From Paenibacillus sp. J2TS4 (lineage in GTDB: Bacteria > Bacillota > Bacilli > Paenibacillales > NBRC-103111): a stretch of 64,000 bases of DNA. Position 1 is the first letter of the stretch; the number at the start of each line of letters is the position of its first letter. Where the stretch lies: assembly GCF_018403245.1 (NCBI RefSeq), contig NZ_BOSH01000002.1, positions 434,001 to 498,000 of the forward strand. The letters are read 5' to 3'. Below are positions 53,814-62,849 of this stretch, in pieces. Made by a program: the position numbers and the translations under genes. The notes under the pieces are model-generated. The model saw nothing but the letters and a program-made list of their open reading frames with translations, did no database searches and was not told the DNA's origin.

Positions 53814-54044
53814 ATGAATATGAAAGTTGCAAAATATCTTCCGGCTTTAACGCTATTTATTTTAGGAATAGGCTGTCTAGTTGCCCATAGCATCATCGGT
53901 GCGGAAGTCGCTCCGGATGGCACTCTTATAGAATCCTTTTTTCTCATCCCAACGGGTTACTTTCTCGTGGCTGTCGGTATAATAATTTGGATCGTGGCCG
54001 GCACTGTGTCACACTTTCGTAACCCTAAAATATCTGACAAGTGA
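53814..54044 (+). CDS. DUF3955 small membrane protein
   Basis: 76 residues with two helices (about 5-25 and 42-64) joined by the loop AEVAPDGTLIESFFLIPTGY, as in DUF3955 proteins. GGAGG lies five bases before ATG 53814. Function unknown; follows the XRE gene by 73 bases. Confidence 0.75.
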   Translation: MNMKVAKYLPALTLFILGIGCLVAHSIIGAEVAPDGTLIESFFLIPTGYFLVAVGIIIWIVAGTVSHFRNPKISDK

Positions 54045-54062
54045 TCTTGCATAGGAGGGCGA

Positions 54063-54890
54063 ATGCAAACGGAACAAACGAAGGGGATGGAAGCAAGGAC
54101 GCAGCGCCGAATCCCTTATGGACAGGCGTTCCTGCAATTGCTTCATTTCGGTTATCAACAGGCGATGAGCTGCATATTCCCGGTAGCGATATTTGGAACG
54201 TTGGCTGTCTCCAAATGGCTCAACGTACCGTTCATTCACAGGTACGATCTCATTTTGCTTGTGCTGATTGCCGTGCAATACTTGATGTATCGCAGCCGAT
54301 TGGAGACGCTTGATGAAATCAAGGTCATTTGCGTGTTCCATATCATTGGACTGATGCTGGAGCTTTATAAAGTACACATGGGCTCCTGGTCGTATCCCGA
54401 ACTGGGATATACCAAATGGTTCGGTGTTCCGCTTTATAGCGGTTTTATGTACGCAAGCGTGGCGAGCTACATGTGCCAAGTATGGAGGCGGCTCAAGATG
54501 GATATGACCGGCTGGCCGGGAACGGTACCTGCCACCGCGCTTGGAGCGGCAATATATTTAAACTTTTTCACCCATCACTTTATCCCCGATTTTCGCTGGT
54601 GGCTCATGGCGCTCGTGGCGATTGTGTTTTGGAGAACCCGGATTTGGTTCACTGTTCGCACAACGACTTACCGTATGCCGCTAACGATGGCTTTCTTGCT
54701 CGTCGGCTTTTTCATCTGGTTGGCAGAAAATATCGCAACATTTTTCGGCGCCTGGAAATATCCCAATCAACAAGAAATATGGCAGCCCGTTAGCTTTGGC
54801 AAAATCAGCTCGTGGTTTCTGCTTGTCATCATCAGCGTCATTATCGTGGCGCAGTTGAAGTACGTGAAAGCAAATAGAACCAAGACATAA
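54063..54890 (+). CDS. DUF817-family membrane protein
   Basis: 275 residues with seven or eight predicted helices. Seen: FGYQQAMSCIFPVAIFGTLA, GSWSYPELGYTKWFGVPLYSGFMYASVASY and LAENIATFFGAWKYPNQQ, all characteristic of DUF817, with many conserved Trp/Tyr/His in the outer loops. Biochemical role unknown. GGAGG just before the ATG, 18 bases after the DUF3955 gene, so the small membrane genes from 53.0 to 54.9 kb could be one transcript. Confidence 0.82.
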   Translation: MQTEQTKGMEARTQRRIPYGQAFLQLLHFGYQQAMSCIFPVAIFGTLAVSKWLNVPFIHRYDLILLVLIAVQYLMYRSRLETLDEIKVICVFHIIGLMLELYKVHMGSWSYPELGYTKWFGVPLYSGFMYASVASYMCQVWRRLKMDMTGWPGTVPATALGAAIYLNFFTHHFIPDFRWWLMALVAIVFWRTRIWFTVRTTTYRMPLTMAFLLVGFFIWLAENIATFFGAWKYPNQQEIWQPVSFGKISSWFLLVIISVIIVAQLKYVKANRTKT

Positions 54891-55137
54891 GAGAGAAATG
54901 AGAGCTATTCTTTAGTTCAACATATATAGGTATGCTAACTTGTCGTCGATCTTCTGCTTGGTCTGCCGAATGTAATCCCATCTGCCCAAGCAACTTCGAT
55001 CCATTTTGCTTCCGGGCTCGATAAATCGCCGCGGCTAACTGATAGTCGTGCTATTGCGTATTTTAGGCGTAATCGTGCAACATATTGAAAGACCATAACG
55101 TTTATGATAACAAATCAAGAATATTAGGGTGATCTAA

Positions 55138-55629
55138 ATGAGGAAAAATTGGTTTCAATGGACTGTTCCTCTGTTGCTGTTTGCTATAACTGCGTTAATC
55201 GGAGGTTGTTCCACCAATGCATTACAAGGAAAAGAAATGGTGCGTATCGATATCAGGGGAAGCATCACAGATATCTATTCCGTGGAGAAGGACGAAAGCC
55301 AGGCTCATACCGGTGACGGAAAAATAAAGAATCCCGACACACCGGTATCCAGCAGTGATTCACCTGACGAAAGAACTTTACATCCTGACCTTTTGGGTAC
55401 TGTGACCGTTGAAGGCAAGTTAGAACAAGACACATCCTATGATAAGGCAGGAATCAGCATTAGGAAGTCAACAAAAATCTACAAAAAAGCAGGTGGAAAA
55501 TTAGTTGCCGCACATTTCAAAGACCTGCAAGCGGGGAGCGAAGTCGAAGTTACATTTACGGGACCAGTAGCGGAGTCGTATCCGGTACAGGCAATCGCAG
55601 AAGAAATAGTAATTTTACGCAATGAATAA
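55138..55629 (+). CDS. DUF3221-like lipoprotein
   Basis: 163-residue lipoprotein: signal peptide with lipobox IGGC (Cys near 24), a Ser/Asp-rich linker (about 55-85), then an OB-like beta domain (GTVTVEGKLEQDTSYDKAGISI, AAHFKDLQAGSEVEVTFTGPVAESYPVQ) resembling DUF3221/YobA proteins. Function unknown. Single gene with its own terminator; the preceding 247 bases show no other gene. Confidence 0.75.
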   Translation: MRKNWFQWTVPLLLFAITALIGGCSTNALQGKEMVRIDIRGSITDIYSVEKDESQAHTGDGKIKNPDTPVSSSDSPDERTLHPDLLGTVTVEGKLEQDTSYDKAGISIRKSTKIYKKAGGKLVAAHFKDLQAGSEVEVTFTGPVAESYPVQAIAEEIVILRNE

Positions 55630-55646
55630 TTGATGATTTGCAGCAG

Positions 55647-55684
55647 AAAAACCGATCTTCCTATACGGGAAAATCGGTTTTTTT
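55647..55684. terminator. bidirectional terminator
   Basis: AAAAACCGAT / ATCGGTTTTT with a 16-base loop and T/A runs on both sides, between the lipoprotein gene and the facing YesM kinase. Confidence 0.85.
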
Positions 55685-55747
55685 GCTTCTGGCTTGGCCG
55701 ATTTAACCAAAACCAGTCCGACCCGTTTGAAGAGTATGGTTACAAGC

Positions 55748-57499
55748 TTACGGGTCAACAGGATCGATAGGAAACGTCTCGCTATACGCAGGTATGACAA
55801 TACGAACCGTTGTGCCGATCCCCGGTCCGCTATGCAGCATTACGCCGAACGATTCGCCAAATTGCAGCTTGATCCGGTCGTTGACGTTCCGAATCCCATA
55901 CCCGATACCGGTATCCTTGTTCGCAAAAATATTACGGATCATTTCTGAGTCCATGCCAATCCCATCGTCGATCACTTTCATCACGATGGTCCCTTCCTCT
56001 TGATAAGCAACAATACGCAGATGAAGGCGCTCCTGAAACATGGCATGCTCCAGCGCATTTTCCACGAATGGCTGCAATATCAGCTTTACGGTGTCATAAT
56101 TTAATACGGAAAGCTGAATGTCGTAGCTGACCTCCAATCTGTCGACATGCTTGGTTTTCTGGATATCAATATAGGATTGAACCTGGAGGATCTCTTCCCG
56201 AATCGGGATGATCGATCTTCCCTGGTTCAAGGTCAAGCGGTAGAAGGTCGCCAGTCCGCTCACCATCTTATGCAGTTTCTCCGTTTCTCCCAGACGGGCC
56301 AGCCTGCTGATCGACGATAATGTGTTGTATAGAAAGTGCGGTTTAATTTGAGTTTGCAGCGCTTCAAGCTCCGCTTCTTTTTTTCGGAGGTTGCTAATGT
56401 ATACTTCCTGGATCAAACCCTCGATATTTTCAGCCATCTCATTAAACGCACCCGAGATGCGGGCAAACTCATCCGTACCGGAGTAGCTTATACGTTTGGC
56501 AAAGTTGCCTTCCTGGAAAGATTGAAGCGAGAGGACGATCTTTCGGATTTGCTTGGAAAAATAAGTGGATACGAACGCACCGAGCGCCATAATGACCGAA
56601 AAACTGAACAAACAGACGAGTAACGTGACGATTCTTACCCGGTCGGCCCCTTTTTCCAGCTCATGAAGCGGGACAAGCGCCATCACCTGCCAATGGAGCC
56701 CCTCGATCGGCTCGCGGATTTGCATATAATGTTCCGGACGCGATACCCAGTCTTCCGGCAGAGGATTTTTACTGCTCTCGTAAACAGGCTCGTTCTGCTC
56801 ATTCATCACTGCCAAATAGCTGGGAACCCCTTCATTGCCGCCTCCATAATTCAGATTTCCAAACAAATCATCCATTTTAACAATGACTCGCAGCATGCCG
56901 ATCGGCGAAACCGTACGAAAATCCATCAGTTTTCGGAGCAAGGATATATTTCCGTACTCCATGTCCGTATCCACCTGCTTCCACAGCGGATCCGTTCTCC
57001 ATTCACGAGACAGTCGGACCCATTCCAGGTTCTCAACTCTGTCATAATGATAGAGCTCATAGCGTTTCCCTTGCAGCAACGGATCTTGACCGTCTCTCAC
57101 CTGATAGATTTCCGGCAGCGTATCGTTATGCAGGAACAGCTCCAGCACGATATCGTTCGAAGCCAGATTCAGTGCGGCCTCCAATCGGGGAATGACATTG
57201 TTCAAAGTGGTTTGATAACTGCTCCAGGGCTCAACCTTACGATTTAGAGCTTGTTGAAGCGATTGGTCCAGGTAGAGTTGTGAATCCACCCGTTCCACCA
57301 CTTTCATTTTTTCCAAAATATTATCGCGCGCCTGCTTCAAGATTCCTGATACGTTCTGCACCGTCTGCTCTTTGACATACTGGACGGTAGTCGTGTAGGC
57401 ATAATAGCCGATCGTCACGACGGGAATCAGCACCAGCAACAGATAGGAAATCATAAGTTTATATCCGAACGAGAGCGGGATGCCGGGATATCGTTTCAT
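55748..57499 (-). CDS. YesM-type sensor histidine kinase (second importer)
   Basis: Seen: helix at about 12-33, outer sensor domain (about 35-275), second helix (about 280-305), HAMP (about 305-360; SYSGTDEFARISGAFNEM), His_kinase QTQIKPHFLYNTLSSISRLA (phospho-His near 388), HATPase QPFVENALEHAM and GIGYGIRNVNDRIKL. 583 residues. Last gene of a minus-strand run with its regulator, binding protein and two permeases, so its signal is likely the same solute. Confidence 0.92.
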   Translation of the reverse strand: MKRYPGIPLSFGYKLMISYLLLVLIPVVTIGYYAYTTTVQYVKEQTVQNVSGILKQARDNILEKMKVVERVDSQLYLDQSLQQALNRKVEPWSSYQTTLNNVIPRLEAALNLASNDIVLELFLHNDTLPEIYQVRDGQDPLLQGKRYELYHYDRVENLEWVRLSREWRTDPLWKQVDTDMEYGNISLLRKLMDFRTVSPIGMLRVIVKMDDLFGNLNYGGGNEGVPSYLAVMNEQNEPVYESSKNPLPEDWVSRPEHYMQIREPIEGLHWQVMALVPLHELEKGADRVRIVTLLVCLFSFSVIMALGAFVSTYFSKQIRKIVLSLQSFQEGNFAKRISYSGTDEFARISGAFNEMAENIEGLIQEVYISNLRKKEAELEALQTQIKPHFLYNTLSSISRLARLGETEKLHKMVSGLATFYRLTLNQGRSIIPIREEILQVQSYIDIQKTKHVDRLEVSYDIQLSVLNYDTVKLILQPFVENALEHAMFQERLHLRIVAYQEEGTIVMKVIDDGIGMDSEMIRNIFANKDTGIGYGIRNVNDRIKLQFGESFGVMLHSGPGIGTTVRIVIPAYSETFPIDPVDP

Positions 57500-57509
57500 T
57501 CGATCACAC

Positions 57510-59084
57510 CTAACTTTGTTTGCGGTAGTCTAACGGCGCAAGGCCGGAGCTCTGCTTGAAATGCCGGCTGAATAAGGTGAGGTTTTGGTAACCGACCCGG
57601 TTTGCTACTTCGTAAATTTTCAGCTTCGGATCCGCCAGAAGCTCTCGCGCTTTCTCCATCCGTTTCCTTACGACAAAATCGCTGAAGGCTTCACGAGTCG
57701 TCTCTTTAAACATATAGCCGAGATAATTGGGCGAAAAGCCGAATACTTTCGCAACATCCCGCAACTGCAACGGCTGCTCGAGCTGATCAGCGACATAACG
57801 CTCAATTTCATCGATCAGCTTTCGATTCGGGTTTTTCTTCTTTAAATACAGATGCTCCGATACTTCAAATAACCGCCGGCGCAGCCATGACTTGATATCG
57901 TCAATCGTTTCGAATTCATAGAGAACATTCAAACTGTTCAACTCGATGCTTAGCAAGTCGTATAAACTGGCATTAATAGACCCCAGGAAAAAATCGATTT
58001 TGGAGACAGCATACAGGGCGAAGTTGTAGACCGACAGCTTGTCCCTCAGTCTATGCACCAATTCGAACAGTTGTTCCAAACTGTCGTCAATGCGGATAAG
58101 ATCGTAATTCGCGGTAGCGGCAAACATCTCTCCCATGATCTGTTCAAGGTCGGTCGTGGATTGGGCGATCTCTCCCTCCGTTTGCTCAGGCGTGATGACC
58201 CGGCATTTGCCCACGAACATTTTGGCGCCAATGGCCTCTTGGGCTTGGCGATAAGAGAGCGGGAATTGTTGAACCTCTGACACGACGGAACCCAAACCGA
58301 CCGTTACCGTCAGACTCGAATGAAGCCGCACATGATCGACCAGAGACTGCATAGAACTCAGCGGGTCGATTCCTGAGTTATTGATGACAATGACGATCTT
58401 GTCGTCGTCCGTTTTGCAATAAACGCCAAGTTGATGGTCTTGGATATAATCCTCTATCAGTAGAAAAACATGCTGAATGGCAAACCATTTCTGGTCGTCC
58501 GAGAACTGTTTCAGCTTCCATGCCCTGTCGTCGATTTCAATGATTCCGACGCAGCCTTGTCCGCCCTGCAAACGAATGCCGCAATTTTCATAGAATCGGT
58601 CCAGCTTGCGGAAATCGATTAATCCCTTCAGCCACTGGTGCATCATTTGGTTCTGCAAAAGCGGGATCGATTCCTCAATTTGCTCTGTTTTCTTCGACCG
58701 TTCCCGTTCATAGTTCAATTGTTCTTTGATAATCAGCAAAGCGTTATACAGTTCCTGGTCGTTCACGGGCTTTAAAATATAAGAGCTGGCATTCATAGCA
58801 ATCGCTTTTTTGGCGTATTGGAATTCGTCATGTCCGCTTATAAAGATGATTTTTAACCCTGGGGAAATACCGCGCGCCTGTTCCGCCAGATCCAGTCCGG
58901 TCATAATCGGCATCTTGATATCGGTGATCAGGACGTCGACGCGCCGTTTCCGTATAATGTCCAAAGCGGCAAAACCGTTGTAAGCGGTTCCGGTAATCGT
59001 CATATCCAGTTGTTCCCACGGCACAAATCGCTGCAATACTTCCAAATCCAATTGTTCGTCATCCACAAGAAGCACTTTATACAT
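57510..59084 (-). CDS. YesN-type AraC response regulator (second importer)
   Basis: Seen: receiver (about 1-120) with DDE at 8-10, phospho-acceptor in DVLITDIKMPIMTG (near 54), Lys in YILKPVND; a long central region (about 135-400) that includes a degenerate GGDEF-like fold (VTVGLGSVVSEVQQFPLSYRQAQEAI); C-terminal AraC HTH (about 425-520; VAKVFGFSPNYLGYMFKETTREAF, VGYQNLTLFSRHFKQSSGLAPLDYRK). 524 residues is the classic YesN length. The frame starts MIMM; ATG 59084 (MYKVLLVDDE) is best spaced from AAAGGG. Confidence 0.92.
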   Translation of the reverse strand: MYKVLLVDDEQLDLEVLQRFVPWEQLDMTITGTAYNGFAALDIIRKRRVDVLITDIKMPIMTGLDLAEQARGISPGLKIIFISGHDEFQYAKKAIAMNASSYILKPVNDQELYNALLIIKEQLNYERERSKKTEQIEESIPLLQNQMMHQWLKGLIDFRKLDRFYENCGIRLQGGQGCVGIIEIDDRAWKLKQFSDDQKWFAIQHVFLLIEDYIQDHQLGVYCKTDDDKIVIVINNSGIDPLSSMQSLVDHVRLHSSLTVTVGLGSVVSEVQQFPLSYRQAQEAIGAKMFVGKCRVITPEQTEGEIAQSTTDLEQIMGEMFAATANYDLIRIDDSLEQLFELVHRLRDKLSVYNFALYAVSKIDFFLGSINASLYDLLSIELNSLNVLYEFETIDDIKSWLRRRLFEVSEHLYLKKKNPNRKLIDEIERYVADQLEQPLQLRDVAKVFGFSPNYLGYMFKETTREAFSDFVVRKRMEKARELLADPKLKIYEVANRVGYQNLTLFSRHFKQSSGLAPLDYRKQS

Positions 59085-59110
59085 CATAATCATCCCTTTA
59101 AGCAGATGTG

Positions 59111-59143
59111 GGGAGAGTATACTTTACTCAAGTATACTCTCCC
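59111..59143 (-). terminator. 14-bp perfect hairpin between binding protein and regulator genes
   Basis: GGGAGAGTATACTT / AAGTATACTCTCCC with a five-base loop. No T run follows, so it may act as an mRNA stability or processing element separating importer from kinase/regulator expression. Confidence 0.7.
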
Positions 59144-59174
59144 GCCGAAAATAATCTATTAGTATTAATTGCCG

Positions 59175-60788
59175 TTAATTTCCATCCATTTTCTTTAAAT
59201 TGTCCTGCCATTTTTCCTGGACGAAATCGATGACCTTCTGGAATCCGGCGTTCTTCATGTCTTCATCCGCTTTTTTCAAAATGGACAGCACTTCTTCGTC
59301 ACTCTTCGCATAAATCATCCGGGAAAAAGCTTGGTCAAAAATATCTTGAGCCGATTGTAAAATAATCCCCTCTTCGGAATCGCCCTGCGGGTCCGTATTC
59401 GCGAAGGCCGTCATATCCATCGACGTTTTCCAAGCCACATTCAATTGCTGCGTCGTTTGAAAATCCCGTTGATCTTCCGGAAGCAGATTCTCTCTAGAAA
59501 CTTTGGCCATGTCGACCCAAGTGGCATTACCGGCCATCATATTATCGGATATATGCAATTTGTCAAGCTCCGCTTTATCCATGGACATGTATTTTTCATT
59601 CGGAATCGGGATTCCGTTCTCATCCTTGTCATCCCACAGGAATCCTGGAGGTCCGAACCAAAGTACCGCCTGACCCTCGTCGCTTGTCGCCCAATCGAGA
59701 AAAGCAAAAATACGTTCCGGATCCTTTGCCTTCTTCGTGATGACGATTTTGCCGCCGCCCTCTCGGCCCGTATAATTCACATAAATTTTGTTTTTATCCA
59801 GCCCTTCCTTGTGGATCGGCCAAATAAACTCATATCCGCCGTCGGGATCCTGTGCCCGAAGAATGGAGTTCGGAACGCGGGCCCGGCCGGACAGGTTCGC
59901 TTCGAGCGCGACCGCCACTTTGCCCTGGCTCAGCTTCTCAACCATCTGATCCGTTTTTTGCGTAAAGACATCCTGCGTCATTAGCTTATCACGAAACAAT
60001 TGGCTTGCATACAGGATGAACTCCTTGAAAGCCGGGTCTTCCGTAATCGGCTTAAGCTCGTTTCCATCCGGGTACAACATTCGGCTGACAAAATAAGGCG
60101 AGCTGTTTTCTTTAAAGGCCGAATACATCATCTTGATCGCATAAGGATTGCCGACCTCGAGCGGAATCATGTCCGGATATTTTTCTTTCACACTGCGCAA
60201 GTAGCTTTCGAAATCCGCTAACGTTTCCAGTTTCGGCGAGCCCATTTCACTATAGATTTTGCGATTGATCGCATATCCGCCGTTGCCGTTCAAATGATCT
60301 CCGGGAACATACCAGTCCGGAATCATATACAGCTTGCCGTCGCTCGAACGGTTAATGTTGAGGATTTGGTCTCCCGCCGATTTTTTCAGATTCGGATATT
60401 TGTCGAGATAGGGATCGAGCGCGACCAGCTGCTCTTCGCTGACCATCCGGTCCAGCTCGGGTCCCGGTCCCAGCGAAATGACATCGGAGAGATCGCCGCT
60501 GGCATACATCGTATTAAACTTTTGCTTGGCGTTGCCGTTGGTGGGAACATAGGTGATGGAGACATCCTTGTTCTCCTGGATCCATTTCGTCGTAACCGTT
60601 TCTCCCCATGCTGCAGGCTGCCAACCGTCTGAAAAGTTGTAATAGGTGAAGGAGAGAAGATTGTCCCCGTCCGGAGTTTGTAAAGCGGTCCCCCCTTCAT
60701 TCGGCTTGTCTGCTCCGCATCCTGCAAGGAGCGTTCCCAGCGTCAAAACGGCGGCCAGTGAACCAGCTAGCCCTGTTTTCCTTTTCAT
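59175..60788 (-). CDS. lipoprotein solute-binding protein (second importer)
   Basis: Seen: signal peptide with lipobox LAGC (Cys near 24), then a large SBP_bac_1/DUF3502-like domain (NLLSFTYYNFSDGWQPAAWGETVTTKWI, LDKYPNLKKSAGDQIL, FAFLDWATSDEGQAVLWFGPPG) of about 500 residues. 537 residues, typical for receptors of YesMN-linked importers that bind oligosaccharides. It follows the two permease genes instead of preceding them, unlike the first importer. Confidence 0.9.
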   Translation of the reverse strand: MKRKTGLAGSLAAVLTLGTLLAGCGADKPNEGGTALQTPDGDNLLSFTYYNFSDGWQPAAWGETVTTKWIQENKDVSITYVPTNGNAKQKFNTMYASGDLSDVISLGPGPELDRMVSEEQLVALDPYLDKYPNLKKSAGDQILNINRSSDGKLYMIPDWYVPGDHLNGNGGYAINRKIYSEMGSPKLETLADFESYLRSVKEKYPDMIPLEVGNPYAIKMMYSAFKENSSPYFVSRMLYPDGNELKPITEDPAFKEFILYASQLFRDKLMTQDVFTQKTDQMVEKLSQGKVAVALEANLSGRARVPNSILRAQDPDGGYEFIWPIHKEGLDKNKIYVNYTGREGGGKIVITKKAKDPERIFAFLDWATSDEGQAVLWFGPPGFLWDDKDENGIPIPNEKYMSMDKAELDKLHISDNMMAGNATWVDMAKVSRENLLPEDQRDFQTTQQLNVAWKTSMDMTAFANTDPQGDSEEGIILQSAQDIFDQAFSRMIYAKSDEEVLSILKKADEDMKNAGFQKVIDFVQEKWQDNLKKMDGN

Positions 60789-60829
60789 TTGCCGCTATCC
60801 CCTTTCTAATTTTTGGTGTTATATAATTA

Positions 60830-60845
60830 AAGCCGTTTCCGGCTT
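60830..60845 (-). terminator. short hairpin before the binding-protein gene
   Basis: AAGCCG-TTTC-CGGCTT, six-bp stem in the 69-base gap between permease and binding-protein genes. Possibly a processing or stability element. Confidence 0.45.
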
Positions 60846-60857
60846 GTAACATCTCCG

Positions 60858-61754
60858 TCATTCTTTCAAAGACCCTACAAGCACCCCCTTGACGAAAAAC
60901 TTTTGTACAAAAGGATAGACCATCAGGATCGGAACGGTGGCCACCATCATCGTCGACATGACGACGGATTTGTGTGTCACGCTTTGCATGCCGAGCAGAA
61001 ATTCCTGTTTGGTTCCGCTTATCTGTGTAGACGCCTCAACCTCAAGGATCGAGCTGATCGTTTGGTTCAAGATGACCTGAATCGGCAGCAGGTTCTGATT
61101 CGTAATATAGATCGAGGCGTCGAACCATGCGTTCCAATGGCCTACCGCTGTGAATAGCGACAAAGTGGCAATGACGGGGCCGGACACTGGAATGACGATG
61201 CGAAAAAAAGTTTGGAGATGATTGCAGCCATCGATCTTGGCCGATTCCTCCAGTCCGTCCGGAAGCCCCAGGAAAAAAGTGCGAAAAATAATCATATTCC
61301 ATACGCTGATCAGGCCGGGAATAACGAGCACCCAAAACGTGTTCATCAAATGCAGCTCTTTGATCAATAAGTAACTCGGAATGAGCCCGCCGCTGAAGTA
61401 CATTGTGACCACGCAAATAATCATATAAAATTTTTTGCCGATCAGGCCCCGTTTGGCCATCGCATAAGCAAACATCGATGTAAACAGAATCGACAGGAAA
61501 GTGCCCACGACCGTTCGGGCAACGGTAACCCAGAATGAATGAATCAGCCTGCTGTCCCTGAAAACGTACTTGTAGTTTTCCATCGTAAATTCCCTCGGCC
61601 AAAAGGTGATGCCCCCTGCCGCCGTATCATTCCCATCGTTAAACGAAATGACCAGAGAGTTCCAGAAAGGATACAGGGTGACGAAAGCAAGCGCTATCAA
61701 ACATACATAAATGACGCTGTCCAGCACATAATCTTCGGCGGTTCGCCTCTTCAA
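60858..61754 (-). CDS. carbohydrate ABC importer permease (YtcP-like, second importer)
   Basis: Six-helix CUT1-type permease, 298 residues. Seen: EAA loop EESAKIDGCNHLQTFFRIVIPVSGPVIA (near 190) and the diagnostic ending PFVQKFFVKGVLVGSLKE. TTG start with GGAGGGAG upstream, 18 bases after the partner permease. No ATPase gene adjoins it. Confidence 0.92.
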   Translation of the reverse strand: MKRRTAEDYVLDSVIYVCLIALAFVTLYPFWNSLVISFNDGNDTAAGGITFWPREFTMENYKYVFRDSRLIHSFWVTVARTVVGTFLSILFTSMFAYAMAKRGLIGKKFYMIICVVTMYFSGGLIPSYLLIKELHLMNTFWVLVIPGLISVWNMIIFRTFFLGLPDGLEESAKIDGCNHLQTFFRIVIPVSGPVIATLSLFTAVGHWNAWFDASIYITNQNLLPIQVILNQTISSILEVEASTQISGTKQEFLLGMQSVTHKSVVMSTMMVATVPILMVYPFVQKFFVKGVLVGSLKE

Positions 61755-61772
61755 AGTCCGCTCCCTCCTTCC

Positions 61773-62693
61773 TCACCATAGACTCGCGCTTCCCAGCTTT
61801 CTCGCAATCCAGTTCGCGATGAAGAGCAGTCCTACACTGACGACCCCTTTGAACAACCCGGCCGCCGTTGCATAGGAGTAACGGTAATTTTGGATCCCGA
61901 CACGGTAGACGTAAGTGTCGATTGTTTCCGAGACCGGTCTTAATATGACGTTGGTGCCCTGATTGGTCAGCAGCAAGATTTCTTCAAAGCCCGCATTCAA
62001 TATTTGACTCACCGACAAGATGAGAAAAATGATAATGACCGGCGCGATCGAAGGAATCGTAATCGAAAATAACTGCCGCATTCGTCCGGCCCCGTCGATC
62101 GAAGCCGCCTCGTACATATGGGGATCGACACCCGCAATAGCCGCCAAATAAACGATGGCTCCGAAGCCAACCTCTTTCCATATCCCTGTCGTAATCAGAA
62201 TCGACCAGAAATATTCGGGAATTGACAACCAGTTAACAGGTTCCTTAATCAGGTCGACCTTTTGCAAGAGCATGTTCAAGCTTCCGTTATCGACGGAAAG
62301 AAGGGAAATGACGAAACCGGAAACGATCACCCACGAAATAAAATGGGGCAAGTAGCTGATCGTCTGGACGAGCCGTTTGAACGCCGCATTCTTCACTTCA
62401 TTGAACATGAGAGCAAGAATAATCGGCGCGGGAAAGGCCACGAACAGCTTCAACAGGCTGATCACAATCGTGTTGCGCATAACTAGCCAAAACTCCGGCG
62501 CATTAAAAAACATTTTGAAATGCTTGAGGCCAACCCATTGGCTTCCCAGAAAACCTTTGGCCGGATTGTAATCCTGAAAGGACGTCAGTAGCCCCCACAT
62601 CGGAATATAGGAAAATATGATGATGAGGATGATGGCCGGAATGACCATAATCTGCAAGTCCCATTGTTGCCAAAAACGTTTCGCCACTAGCAT
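61773..62693 (-). CDS. carbohydrate ABC importer permease (LplB-like, second importer)
   Basis: Six-helix CUT1-type permease, 306 residues. Seen: EAA loop YEAASIDGAGRMRQLFSITIPSIAPV (near 200) and LplB-type features (GLKHFKMFFNAPEFW near the start). GAGGTG lies two bases before ATG 62693 but seven before GTG 62687, so the latter may be the true start. First gene of the importer run; the upstream gap 62694-62849 has a CCCCGCA/TGTGGGG stem at 62742-62765 next to the end of the GH2 gene. Confidence 0.92.
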   Translation of the reverse strand: MLVAKRFWQQWDLQIMVIPAIILIIIFSYIPMWGLLTSFQDYNPAKGFLGSQWVGLKHFKMFFNAPEFWLVMRNTIVISLLKLFVAFPAPIILALMFNEVKNAAFKRLVQTISYLPHFISWVIVSGFVISLLSVDNGSLNMLLQKVDLIKEPVNWLSIPEYFWSILITTGIWKEVGFGAIVYLAAIAGVDPHMYEAASIDGAGRMRQLFSITIPSIAPVIIIFLILSVSQILNAGFEEILLLTNQGTNVILRPVSETIDTYVYRVGIQNYRYSYATAAGLFKGVVSVGLLFIANWIARKLGSASLW

Positions 62694-62849
62694 TCACCTC
62701 ATCCTTCAATAGCAAATTGTCTTTTATAAGTTCTGGGGCTCCCCGCAAAGTACTGTGTGGGGTTATTTTATTCTAACGGTTATCCGAAAATAAACCTACT
62801 GACGCTATCAACGATATTTGCACTGTAGCAACAAAATAAGTCATTACCC

